64,000 nucleotides of DNA from positions 4,216,001 to 4,280,000 of the forward strand of contig NZ_AP022600.1 of NCBI RefSeq assembly GCF_010725885.1, written 5' to 3'. The stretch comes from Mycolicibacterium tokaiense. Its GTDB lineage: Bacteria > Actinomycetota > Actinomycetes > Mycobacteriales > Mycobacteriaceae. The translations under genes and the position numbers were made by a program. Positions within the stretch are counted from its first letter, which is position 1. The number at the start of each line of letters is the position of its first letter. The notes below the pieces were generated by a model, which was not told where the DNA came from, made no database searches, and was given only the letters and a program-made list of their open reading frames with translations. Positions 9,519-18,578 of the stretch are shown here, one piece after another.

Positions 9519-10720
9519 CGCTCACCCGGGCGCAGGCGCGCCGGGTTGCCGTCGCCGCACAGGGATTCACCGAATCCGCGCCCCGCGGCGCGGTGAACCG
9601 GGCTCACCTGCGCCGGCTCATCTCCCGCATCCAGGTGCTGCAGCTGGATTCGGTGTCGGTGGCGGTGCGCGCCCACTACGCGCCCATCTTCAGCCGGCTG
9701 GGCCCCTATGACCGCGACGTGCTGGACCGCGCCGCCTGGAGCCACAGCGCCAAGGCGCCGCGCCTGCTGGTCGAATACTGGGCGCACGAAGCGGCCCTGA
9801 TGGCCGTGGAGGACTGGCCGCTGCTGCGCTGGCGGATGCGGCAGTACCGGCACGGGCGGTGGGGAACCGAGATCGTCGCCAAGAACCCACAGCTCGTCGA
9901 CGACGTGGTGGCCGCGGTCACCGAGCTGGGGCCCGCCACGGCCGGCCAGATCGAGGCGTACCTGGAGTCCGAACCCCGGGGTCGGAAAGGTCCGTGGTGG
10001 GACCGCAGCGACACCAAGTGGGTGGCCGAGGCGCTGTTCGCCTCCGGCGTGCTGACCACGGCGACGCGGGTGGGCTTCGCCCGGCACTACGACCTGACCG
10101 AGCGGGTACTGCCCCCGCAGGTGCTCGCCCGTGAGGTCGACGACGCCCAGGCCGTGCGCGAGTTGACCCTGCGGGCCGCCGGTGCCCTGGGGCTGGCCAC
10201 CGAAGCCGACATCCGGGACTACTTCCGACTGACCGCCGGGCAGGTGAAACCAGCGCTGGCGCAACTGGTTTCCGAGGGTGAGCTGGACCAGGTGCAGGTC
10301 GAGGGCTGGCCGGCGCCGGCGTATCTGCGGGCGGGGCAGACCGTGCCCCGCGCCGACCGGGGTACCGCGCTGCTGTGCCCGTTCGACCCGCTGATCTTTT
10401 TCCGGCCCCGGGTGGAACGACTGTGGGGATTCCACTACCGCATCGAGATCTACACCCCGGCACCCAAGCGCCAGTTCGGCTATTACGTGTGGCCGTTTCT
10501 GCTGGACGGCCAGCTGGTGGGCCGGGTCGACCTGAAGGCCGACCGGACGGCCGACGTCCTGCAGGTGGTGGGCGCGTTCACCGAAGACGGGCAGGACCGG
10601 GCGCGGGTGGCGCGTGCCCTGGCGGCCGAACTGTCCACCATGGCGCAGTGGCTGGGGCTGGGCGGTGTCGCGGTGGGCCGGCGGGGGGATCTGGTGCCTT
10701 CACTGCGGCCGTTGTTCTGA
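9515..10720 (+). CDS. YcaQ/AlkZ-like winged-helix DNA glycosylase family protein
   Basis: 401 residues. The family of tandem winged-helix DNA glycosylases (former DUF1006) is recognised by the N-terminal QLDSVSV segment, followed by [16 protein letters not shown] and the C-terminal [26 protein letters not shown] segment (given in part). Q43-L-D45 fits the QxD catalytic motif of YcaQ-type enzymes, which unhook interstrand crosslinks and remove bulky alkylated bases, rather than QxQ of AlkZ. The GTG at 9515 overlaps the dfrA stop. The longer ORF upstream is the dfrA shadow. Function by family; operon with thyA-dfrA seen directly. Confidence 0.85.
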   Translation: MTLTRAQARRVAVAAQGFTESAPRGAVNRAHLRRLISRIQVLQLDSVSVAVRAHYAPIFSRLGPYDRDVLDRAAWSHSAKAPRLLVEYWAHEAALMAVEDWPLLRWRMRQYRHGRWGTEIVAKNPQLVDDVVAAVTELGPATAGQIEAYLESEPRGRKGPWWDRSDTKWVAEALFASGVLTTATRVGFARHYDLTERVLPPQVLAREVDDAQAVRELTLRAAGALGLATEADIRDYFRLTAGQVKPALAQLVSEGELDQVQVEGWPAPAYLRAGQTVPRADRGTALLCPFDPLIFFRPRVERLWGFHYRIEIYTPAPKRQFGYYVWPFLLDGQLVGRVDLKADRTADVLQVVGAFTEDGQDRARVARALAAELSTMAQWLGLGGVAVGRRGDLVPSLRPLF

Positions 10721-10729
10721 CGCGGTGAA

Positions 10730-10757
10730 TCTGTAGGCGCCCGCAGGCGTCTACAGA
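10730..10757. promoter_or_regulatory. 12-bp stem hairpin directly before a start codon
   Basis: TCTGTAGGCGCC pairs with GGCGTCTACAGA around a CGCA loop with one G-U pair. The right arm ends 3 nt before the ATG at 10761, where the ribosome site should be. It could terminate the thyA operon, act as operator, or mask the start codon. Confidence 0.55.
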
Positions 10758-10760
10758 TGC

Positions 10761-11942
10761 ATGAGCGAATCATCCAGTGCTGTCGTCGACCCCGCATCGC
10801 CGGTGGATCCCGCACTTCTGCCCGCGCTGCTGCGGCCGGTCATCGAGGCCACCGCGCTGGAGAAGGAATTGCGCAGTGCCGCACCGCAACGCCTGCGGGA
10901 CGCGTTGCGGGACTCCGGTGCGTTGCGGATGTTCACCCCGCGCGAATACGGCGGTAGCGAGACCCGGTTGACCACGGCGCTCGGGGTGTATGAAGGTCTC
11001 GGCCGGGTGGACGCCTCCACGGGCCTGCTCGTCTGGAACGCCAACTTCGGCTTCATCGCCGCCCTGCTCAGCGAGGCCGGCGCCGCCACCATCTTCGGAG
11101 GTGTTCAGGAGCCGATCCTGGCGAACTCCGGGCGCGTCGGCACCGCGGAACGAATCGCCGGTGGGTTCCGGCTGAGCGGGACCTTCCCCATCGTGACCGG
11201 CGTGACGCACGCGGACTGGCTGGTGGTGTGCGCCGTCGTCACCGAGGGCGGAGCGCCGCGTCTGGTCGACGGGGCGCCCGACCTGCGCCTGTGCGCGGTG
11301 CGTTCGGATCAGTTCACCGTGGACTACGCGTGGAACGTCACTGCCATGCGGGGCACCGGCAGTCACAACGCACAGATCGAGAATCTGGTGATCCCCGCCG
11401 ATCTGGTGTCCGCGCAGCTGTCCGAACCCCCGCGGATCGACCGCCCCCTCTACCGCGGCTATCTGCCGGCCCTGGTCTTCGGCGGAGCCACCGCGGTGGC
11501 CCTCGGGGTGGCCAGATCGGCGATCGAAGAACTGATCGCACTGTCGGAGCGCACGTCGTCGACCACCACCGCGCAGCGCGCCGATGACCCGCATTTTCAG
11601 TACACCGTTGCCAAGTCGGACGCCGCGGTGGCCGCCGCACACCTGTTGCTCTTCGACGCCGCCGATGCGCTGTCCACGGCTGCCGAGCGCGGTGACGCCG
11701 TGACACTGCACCAGCGAGCCGCCTTCCGGGCGGCCATGAGCCACGCCGCAGAAGTCAGCAGACAGACGCTGGTGGCGGTGTACGAAGCGGCGGGATCGGC
11801 TGCACTGTACCGGCGTAACCCGATCGAGCAGATCTTCCGCGACGGGATGGCGACCTTGCAGCACGCCAACCATTCCCGGGTGTTCCTGGAAGCGGCCGGC
11901 CGGGTCTGGCTCGGCCGCGAGCCCGGGCTGCCGTTGTTCTGA
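10761..11942 (+). CDS. Acyl-CoA dehydrogenase-fold (class D) flavin monooxygenase-like protein
   Basis: 393 residues with acyl-CoA dehydrogenase fold but with DszC/HsaA/sulfur-acquisition style features: LRDSGALRMFTPREYGG at the N terminus, the FPIVTGVTHADWLVV middle segment and AMRGTGSHNAQIENLVIP beta-domain motif. There is no recognisable catalytic Glu of acyl-CoA dehydrogenases in the usual place, so a two-component FMNH2-dependent monooxygenase acting on a small aromatic or sulfur compound is likelier. No flavin reductase is adjacent. No Shine-Dalgarno precedes the ATG; a hairpin occupies that space. Confidence 0.75.
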   Translation: MSESSSAVVDPASPVDPALLPALLRPVIEATALEKELRSAAPQRLRDALRDSGALRMFTPREYGGSETRLTTALGVYEGLGRVDASTGLLVWNANFGFIAALLSEAGAATIFGGVQEPILANSGRVGTAERIAGGFRLSGTFPIVTGVTHADWLVVCAVVTEGGAPRLVDGAPDLRLCAVRSDQFTVDYAWNVTAMRGTGSHNAQIENLVIPADLVSAQLSEPPRIDRPLYRGYLPALVFGGATAVALGVARSAIEELIALSERTSSTTTAQRADDPHFQYTVAKSDAAVAAAHLLLFDAADALSTAAERGDAVTLHQRAAFRAAMSHAAEVSRQTLVAVYEAAGSAALYRRNPIEQIFRDGMATLQHANHSRVFLEAAGRVWLGREPGLPLF

Positions 11943-12004
11943 CACCGGTGAATAGTTCTGCTTGCGGGCACGTGTAAGACGGTGTGGCAGAGGCAGAAGG
12001 TATC

Positions 12005-12031
12005 GGTCCGCTCACGCAGTTCCTGCGGACC
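12005..12031 (+). terminator. Possible terminator after the flavin monooxygenase-like gene
   Basis: GGTCCGC and GCGGACC form a 7-bp stem with a 13-nt loop, about 60 nt past the stop. The rest of 11943-12227 shows no convincing gene; an AACGCGTT palindrome lies near 12167. Confidence 0.3.
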
Positions 12032-12227
12032 CACCGCGCTGCGGCGCGAGGAGGGTGGCGACCCTGGGCGTCCCGGCCACGCACCGGTCAGTCCGATCGC
12101 AACCCACCTGCGCTCAGGGCGGCCCGGAAATCTCCATCTGATCTCCAGGCCTTCGCCATGTAACGCGTTGCCGCGCCGGCAATCATGAACGCAGCCGAGA
12201 AACGCCGACGTTCGAACGAGAGTTGAC

Positions 12228-12791
12228 ATGACAATCTGTGCCAGTGCTGATGTGGCAACCGCCGAGCCCACTTTCGAGACTCAGGTGATGCCGTTGGCGG
12301 ACGACCTGTTCCGCCGGGCCAGGATGTACACCGGCAACACCGCCGACGCCGAGGATCTGGTCCAGGAGACGCTCCTCAAGGCCTACCGTGCATTCCACAC
12401 CTTCGGACAGGATCGCCATCTCAAGGCCTGGCTGCTGCGGATCATGCGGAATACCTGGATCAACAATTACCGGGCAGGGTTGAGTCGGCCGACGGAAGCG
12501 CTGGTCGGCGACGTCAGCGACGGGTATCTCGACACGGTCCCGCGGCGCGCGCAACACGAGAGTTCCGCTGAGCATCTTGCGCTGCTGGGCTTCGCCGATG
12601 AGGACCTGCTGTCGGCAGTGCTGGAACTCCCTGAAAAGCTGCGTCTGACACTGTATTACGTCGTCATTGTCGGGTTGTCGCATCGTGAGGTGTCAGCCGT
12701 GATGAAGGTGCCCGCCGGCACGGTGATGTCGCGGATGCACCGCGGCCGGCTGATGCTGCGGAAATCACTATCGGTGGCCGCGGCCGCGTGA
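12228..12791 (+). CDS. ECF-type RNA polymerase sigma factor (first of a pair)
   Basis: 187 residues with region 2 (DAEDLVQETLLKAYRAF, then the WLLRIMRNTWINNYR segment) and region 4 helix-turn-helix (SHREVSAVMKVPAGTVMSRMHRGR). It lacks sigma region 1.1/3, the ECF layout. GAGAG precedes the ATG at 12228 with short spacing. No anti-sigma gene is adjacent. It is clearly similar to the second ECF gene at 15653 in both regions, so the two are paralogues bracketing a hydrolase and a GMC oxidoreductase. Target promoters unknown; a candidate is at 12933-12959. Confidence 0.9.
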   Translation: MTICASADVATAEPTFETQVMPLADDLFRRARMYTGNTADAEDLVQETLLKAYRAFHTFGQDRHLKAWLLRIMRNTWINNYRAGLSRPTEALVGDVSDGYLDTVPRRAQHESSAEHLALLGFADEDLLSAVLELPEKLRLTLYYVVIVGLSHREVSAVMKVPAGTVMSRMHRGRLMLRKSLSVAAAA

Positions 12792-12818
12792 GCTGACGGT
12801 GGGGGCATCTCGCGGCTC

Positions 12819-12857
12819 GCCGACGTCGTAGTCGGCTTGACCTTCCCGTAACGGGAA
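12819..12857 (+). terminator. Possible terminator after first ECF sigma gene
   Basis: Two small stems follow the stop: GCCGAC/GTCGGC (12819-12836) and TTCCCG-TAA-CGGGAA (12843-12857). Weak individually. Confidence 0.3.
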
Positions 12858-12920
12858 AGCAGACCGTGGCTCCGGACCATCCGGGGCCATGGTGTCGTGC
12901 CGAATTCACGTGGAAGTTCC

Positions 12921-12960
12921 TTGACAAAGTGAGGAATGCAGAATGCAATATATTGCGTTC
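12921..12960 (+). promoter_or_regulatory. Promoter/operator of secreted hydrolase gene
   Basis: TTGACA at 12921-12926 could be a sigma-70 -35 box. A 20-bp palindrome with one mismatched pair lies at 12941-12960 (core GCAATATATTGC at 12945-12956). The same stretch also reads GGAAT (12933-12937), 18 nt, CGTT (12956-12959), the layout of an ECF promoter. Either a repressor operator or an ECF-sigma target. Confidence 0.55.
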
Positions 12961-13009
12961 CACACAGCAGCGGCCTACGTCGCTACTCCACCTCCCAGAA
13001 GGGCATGAC

Positions 13010-13819
13010 ATGTTGAAGACGGTTCTGACGATGACCATGGGCGTTGTGGCGACGATGTTCGCCGCGGGCACCGGCGGCGCTGCGGCGGAACCCGCGCCGC
13101 CGGCCAACCAGCCGACCGTGGTGCTGGTGCACGGCGCCTTCGCCGATTCGTCCAGCTGGAACGGCGTGGTCAGCAAGCTGGAAGCTGACGGTTATCCGGT
13201 GCTCGCGGTGGCCAACCCGTTGCGCGGCCTGGCCTCCGACGCCGACTATGTGCGCAGCGTGGTCGCCGGTGTGCCCGGCCCGGTGGTCCTGGCGGGGCAC
13301 TCCTACGGCGGATCGGTCATGAGCCAGGCTGCCGACGGGCTGCCGAACGTCAAGGCGCTGGTGTACGTCGCCAGCTTCATCCTCGAGCCGGGGGAGAGCA
13401 CCGGCGAACTGGCCGCCAAGTATCCCGGTGCCCAGCTCGGGACCGCACTCGACAGCGTGCCCTTCCCGCTGCCTGGCGGCGGCGAAGGCACCGACCTCTA
13501 CATCAGGCAGGACCAGTTCCAGCGCGTGTTCGCTGCCGACGTTCCCGCCCACATCACCGCACAGATGGCTGCGACCCAGCGGCCGATCGCGGCGGCAGCG
13601 CTCGAAGAACCTGCCACCAAGGCGGCCTGGAAGACCATTCCGTCCTGGAACCTGATCACCACCCAGGACCTGGCCATCCCGGCGGAATCGATGCGATTCA
13701 TGGGCCAGCGCGCCAACTCGCACAACGTCGAGATCACTGCGTCGCACGCAGTCACGGTGTCTGCGCCGGATGCGGTGGCCGATCTGATCAACCAGGCCGC
13801 CACCTCGACGCGCGACTGA
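13010..13819 (+). CDS. Secreted alpha/beta hydrolase
   Basis: 269 residues. Residues 1-26 form a Sec signal peptide (Lys3, hydrophobic core, AAA before the mature Glu-Pro-rich start). LVHGAFADSSSW is the oxyanion-hole region, GHSYGG carries the nucleophile Ser98, and the His lies in the ITASHAVTVSAP segment. Resembles EstC/YtxM-like pyrethroid-type or salicylate-esterase-like alpha/beta hydrolases common in soil actinobacteria; substrate unknown. Start chosen at MLKTVL because the signal peptide starts there; the longer in-frame extension runs through the promoter. A strong hairpin follows. Confidence 0.85.
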   Translation: MLKTVLTMTMGVVATMFAAGTGGAAAEPAPPANQPTVVLVHGAFADSSSWNGVVSKLEADGYPVLAVANPLRGLASDADYVRSVVAGVPGPVVLAGHSYGGSVMSQAADGLPNVKALVYVASFILEPGESTGELAAKYPGAQLGTALDSVPFPLPGGGEGTDLYIRQDQFQRVFAADVPAHITAQMAATQRPIAAAALEEPATKAAWKTIPSWNLITTQDLAIPAESMRFMGQRANSHNVEITASHAVTVSAPDAVADLINQAATSTRD

Positions 13820-13836
13820 GCGCACCCGCAGGGGAG

Positions 13837-13858
13837 GGCCGGCGAGCGATCGCCGGCC
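13837..13858 (+). terminator. Hairpin terminator after secreted hydrolase
   Basis: GGCCGGCGA and TCGCCGGCC form a perfect 9-bp stem around GCGA, 17 nt after the stop. The remaining gap to 14070 shows no convincing gene. Confidence 0.6.
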
Positions 13859-14069
13859 ACCCCCGCCCGACACAGCCACGAGGAACCACGCTGTCGATGC
13901 TGCTGGTCGAACTGAACCACCACACTGAGCGCGCCACGCCCGCAACCGTTCTCGGGCCGTTCCACAGTGCGGGATCGCACTTCGACTTCATCCTGCAACG
14001 GCACCCTGAGCGCGCGCCGCCCACCACACCCGGGAACCGCACGGTCCCCGCCGATTCCGGAGGACACCC

Positions 14070-15608
14070 ATGTCACAAACACCCGCCGACCGCTATGACT
14101 ACGTGGTCATCGGCGCCGGTTCGGCCGGCTGCGCGCTGGCTGCCCGGCTCTCTGAAAACCCCTCGGCTCGAGTGCTGTTGCTCGAATCGGGTCCGGACGA
14201 AACCCGTCCGGAGATCACCACACCGGCCGCCTGGCCGACTCTGTGGGGTTCTGCGGTCGACTACGCCTACGACACTGTGCCCCAGCCGGGTACCGGCGGA
14301 CTGCCCCACAACTGGCCTCGCGGGCACGTCCTCGGGGGTAGCGGCAGTCTCAACGCGATGGTGTTCCTGCGCGGGCATCCCAACGACTTCGATTCCTGGG
14401 CCAGAAAAGGCTGTGCCGGTTGGGACTACGATTCGGTGCTGCCCTACTTCCGGCGCATCGAGTCAGTGCCCGGGGCCGACCCGCGTTACCGCGGCACCGA
14501 TGGGCCCATGGCACCCGCTCCGGTTTCGGCCGAGATGGCGAACCCGCTGTCGGGGGTTTTCCTCGACGCCGCGGCAGCTGCAGGCCACCCGCTGACCGAC
14601 GATTTCAACGGCGCGGTCGCCGAGGGTGCGGGCTGGCACGATCTGTCGATCACGGCCGGCTCACGCCAGAGCACCGCGGTGGCCTACCTGAACCCGATCC
14701 GGCGCACCCGACCCAACCTCACCGTCTCGGCGCAGTCCCGGGTGCACCGCCTGCTGATCGAGGACAACCGGTGTGTCGGTGTCGAGGTGAACCAGGGCGG
14801 GCAGCTTCGTACCGTGCACGCCGATGCCGAGGTGATCGTCTCCGCAGGAGCAGTGGATTCCCCACGGCTGCTTCTGCTCTCCGGTATCGGACCGGCAGCC
14901 GAGCTCGAGGCGGTCGGCGTCCCCGTCGTCCATCACCTGCCGGGCGTGGGCAAGAACCTACACGACCACCCGCTCTGCGGCGTGGTATACGAGGCAGCTC
15001 AACCGATTCCGCCGGCGCAGACCAACCACGCCGAATCGTCGATGGTGTGGCGCAGCCACCCGTCGCTCCCGGGCCCCGACATGCAGCTGATGTTCATCCA
15101 CGTCCCCTTCCATTCGCCGCATCTGGTGGCCCCGGCCAACAGCTACACCCTGGCGATCGCGCTGGTACCGGAGTCGCGCGGATCGATCCGTCTGGCCGGG
15201 CCGGACCCGGAGGGCACGCCGCTGATCGATCCGAACTACCTGGGGGAGGAGGCCGATGTCCGGCGCATGCTGCACGGTCTGCAGGTGGCGCGCGACATCG
15301 CGGCGGCCGAACCGTTCGCCCCGTGGCGGGGTCGTGAGGTGCTGCCCGGGCCGGGTGTCACCGATGAGTCGGATCTGCGAGAGTTCCTGGCCCGCAACAC
15401 CGGAACCTACTACCACCCCGTCGGCAGCTGCGCGATGGGGACCGGAGAGGACGCGGTGGTGGGTCCTGATCTGCGGGTGCACGGCCTCGCCGGACTGCGG
15501 GTGGCCGACGCGTCCGTCATGCCCACGATTCCCACCGTCAACACCAACGCCGCCACGATCATGATCGGGGAGAAGGCAGCCGACCTCATTGCAGGTCACC
15601 ACAACTGA
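14070..15608 (+). CDS. GMC-family FAD-dependent oxidoreductase (choline dehydrogenase-like)
   Basis: 512 residues, the usual length. The N-terminal YVVIGAGSAGCALAARL binds the FAD ADP moiety; WPRGHVLGGSGSLNAMVF is GMC signature 1; a SAGAVDSPRLLLLSGIGP segment is signature 2; YYHPVGSCAMG gives the catalytic His and NTNAATIMIGEKAADL the second active-site position. Oxidises an alcohol such as choline, an alkanol or a polyol; substrate not deducible and no betaine aldehyde dehydrogenase is adjacent. GGAGGACA lies just upstream of the ATG. Confidence 0.9.
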   Translation: MSQTPADRYDYVVIGAGSAGCALAARLSENPSARVLLLESGPDETRPEITTPAAWPTLWGSAVDYAYDTVPQPGTGGLPHNWPRGHVLGGSGSLNAMVFLRGHPNDFDSWARKGCAGWDYDSVLPYFRRIESVPGADPRYRGTDGPMAPAPVSAEMANPLSGVFLDAAAAAGHPLTDDFNGAVAEGAGWHDLSITAGSRQSTAVAYLNPIRRTRPNLTVSAQSRVHRLLIEDNRCVGVEVNQGGQLRTVHADAEVIVSAGAVDSPRLLLLSGIGPAAELEAVGVPVVHHLPGVGKNLHDHPLCGVVYEAAQPIPPAQTNHAESSMVWRSHPSLPGPDMQLMFIHVPFHSPHLVAPANSYTLAIALVPESRGSIRLAGPDPEGTPLIDPNYLGEEADVRRMLHGLQVARDIAAAEPFAPWRGREVLPGPGVTDESDLREFLARNTGTYYHPVGSCAMGTGEDAVVGPDLRVHGLAGLRVADASVMPTIPTVNTNAATIMIGEKAADLIAGHHN

Positions 15609-15615
15609 GGTACGG

Positions 15616-15640
15616 ACCGAACGCAGCCGCTGCGTTCGGT
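15616..15640 (+). terminator. 11-bp hairpin between GMC oxidoreductase and second ECF sigma gene
   Basis: ACCGAACGCAG pairs perfectly with CTGCGTTCGGT around CCG. It begins 8 nt after the GMC stop and ends 12 nt before the sigma ATG, leaving the ribosome site GAGGGGGG free. Terminator or attenuator. Confidence 0.6.
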
Positions 15641-15652
15641 TGAGGGGGGAAG

Positions 15653-16267
15653 ATGAGACCAGGGACGTTCGACGCCGATCACCAGCACTTCATCGCCGGG
15701 GCGCTACCGCTGCGGGAGGACCTGATGAGGGTTGCTCGTCGCTACACCACCAACGTCCACGACGCCGAAGACCTGGTGCAGGACACCATCATCAAGGCGT
15801 GGCTCGGATTCGGTTCGCGGACAAGCGATGCCAACCTGCGGGCGTGGTTGGTGCGCATCATGGTCAACACGTGGATCGACAATCATCGCAAGACCCGGAG
15901 CCGACCGCGCGAGGTGTTGGCCGGCAGCGTGTCCGACGCGGACGTCCCGGTGGAGCGGCAGATGCGTATGCAGGCACCGTCGGCGGAGGACACGGCGTTG
16001 GCGCGGATGCCGGACGACCAGTTGACTGCGGGGATGCGCACATTGCCGGCGCCGCTGCAGGTGGCCCTGTATTACGCCGAAGTGTGCCAGTTCCCGCTAC
16101 GGCGGATCGCCGAGATGGAGCGTATCCCCGTGGGCACGGTGATGTCGCGGCTGCACCGAGCGCGCCGGCGGCTGCGCTCGGCGCTGCTCGGCGCCGCGGT
16201 GCCCAGCGCGACCAGTTGCGGGAAGGCGGCCGAGGCGCCGGATGCTATCTCGCCGGGAGGACGATGA
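15653..16267 (+). CDS. ECF-type RNA polymerase sigma factor (second of a pair)
   Basis: 204 residues. Region 2 (DAEDLVQDTIIKAWLGF and the WLVRIMVNTWIDNHR helix) and region 4 (PLRRIAEMERIPVGTVMSRLHRARRRLR) are intact. Paralogous to the gene at 12228: the HDAEDLVQ/ADAEDLVQ, NTWI and GTVMSR blocks align. The C-terminal 25 residues are low-complexity and overlap the convergent gene by 23 nt. No anti-sigma factor is recognisable nearby. A strong purine-rich ribosome site precedes the ATG. Confidence 0.9.
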   Translation: MRPGTFDADHQHFIAGALPLREDLMRVARRYTTNVHDAEDLVQDTIIKAWLGFGSRTSDANLRAWLVRIMVNTWIDNHRKTRSRPREVLAGSVSDADVPVERQMRMQAPSAEDTALARMPDDQLTAGMRTLPAPLQVALYYAEVCQFPLRRIAEMERIPVGTVMSRLHRARRRLRSALLGAAVPSATSCGKAAEAPDAISPGGR

Positions 16268-16778
16268 CCCGGAGCGTCTGCACGTCGTTGACGTACCGGG
16301 CGCCGGTGAGATCGCCGGGGACCACCAGGCGGGGTGCCGACAGCGCGGCGTCGTCCTCGCGGCACGCCAGCACCGCAGGCCGCGGCGCCGACGAGGCGGC
16401 GACCTCGCCCCACGACAGAGTGGCGGCATACCCGTCGGCGCCGGTGGCGACGATGGCGACGGTCAGGTTGGGGTGCTCGGGATCGGGGCCCGGCGCAGTC
16501 CCGGCCGCGGTGACCAGGTCCTCCACCGACGGGCCGACGTAGGTGTGCGCCTGTTCGCCCGCGTGGGTGCGAAACGTCACCGATTCGGTGCGAGTGGGCA
16601 AGGCGCACAATGCTTCCGGGGTGTAGGACCCCGGCGCCTGTACATCGCCGACGACACCGACCGCACCGGGCTGCGCGGGCTCTGCCCAGGCAGCGGGTGT
16701 CTGTGCCGGCAGGGCCGCCAGCACTGCTGCCACCGCAACCGCCGTCACGCGATTCGGTGTCCCTGTCAACGCGACCAT
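16245..16778 (-). CDS. Secreted molybdopterin-oxidoreductase-domain-like protein
   Basis: 177 residues. Residues 1-32 look like a Sec signal peptide (MVALTGTPNRV, hydrophobic alanine-rich core, AWA before the mature part). The mature protein follows the sulfite-oxidase-like pattern: VVGDVQAPGSYTPEALCALP, YVGPSVEDLVTAAG, ATGADGYAATLSWGEVA, and a RLVVPGDLTGARYVNDVQTLRVI stretch (in part). The Cys at LCALP and CRED are not in the classical cofactor position, so cofactor binding is doubtful. Role unknown. GGGGGG precedes the ATG. Convergent with the ECF gene, 23-nt overlap. Confidence 0.7.
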   Translation of the reverse strand: MVALTGTPNRVTAVAVAAVLAALPAQTPAAWAEPAQPGAVGVVGDVQAPGSYTPEALCALPTRTESVTFRTHAGEQAHTYVGPSVEDLVTAAGTAPGPDPEHPNLTVAIVATGADGYAATLSWGEVAASSAPRPAVLACREDDAALSAPRLVVPGDLTGARYVNDVQTLRVIVLPAR

Positions 16779-16864
16779 CTGATGCCCCCCTGTGAACGGT
16801 CCCCGGCTGCAACCTATCAGGCCCGGCGCGGAAGTTGTTGCCACACCGGCACGCAACGGTGTAC

Positions 16865-16870
16865 TAGGCT
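16865..16870 (+). promoter_or_regulatory. Predicted leaderless -10 element of thyX
   Basis: TAGGCT followed by 6 nt and the thyX GTG; no Shine-Dalgarno. Confidence 0.5.
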
Positions 16871-16876
16871 CACCGG

Positions 16877-18563
<1,687 letters not shown>

Positions 18564-18578
18564 GCAGGTGGACCGTAC

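Noticed and set aside
12792..13009. Anti-sigma factor gene after the first ECF sigma gene
   Set aside because: The gap has no open frame with a zinc anti-sigma HxxxCxxC motif or membrane helix.
13897..14595. 232-codon frame overlapping the GMC oxidoreductase
   Set aside because: Shadow frame of the GMC gene with Pro/Arg/Thr-rich composition and no homologue recognised.
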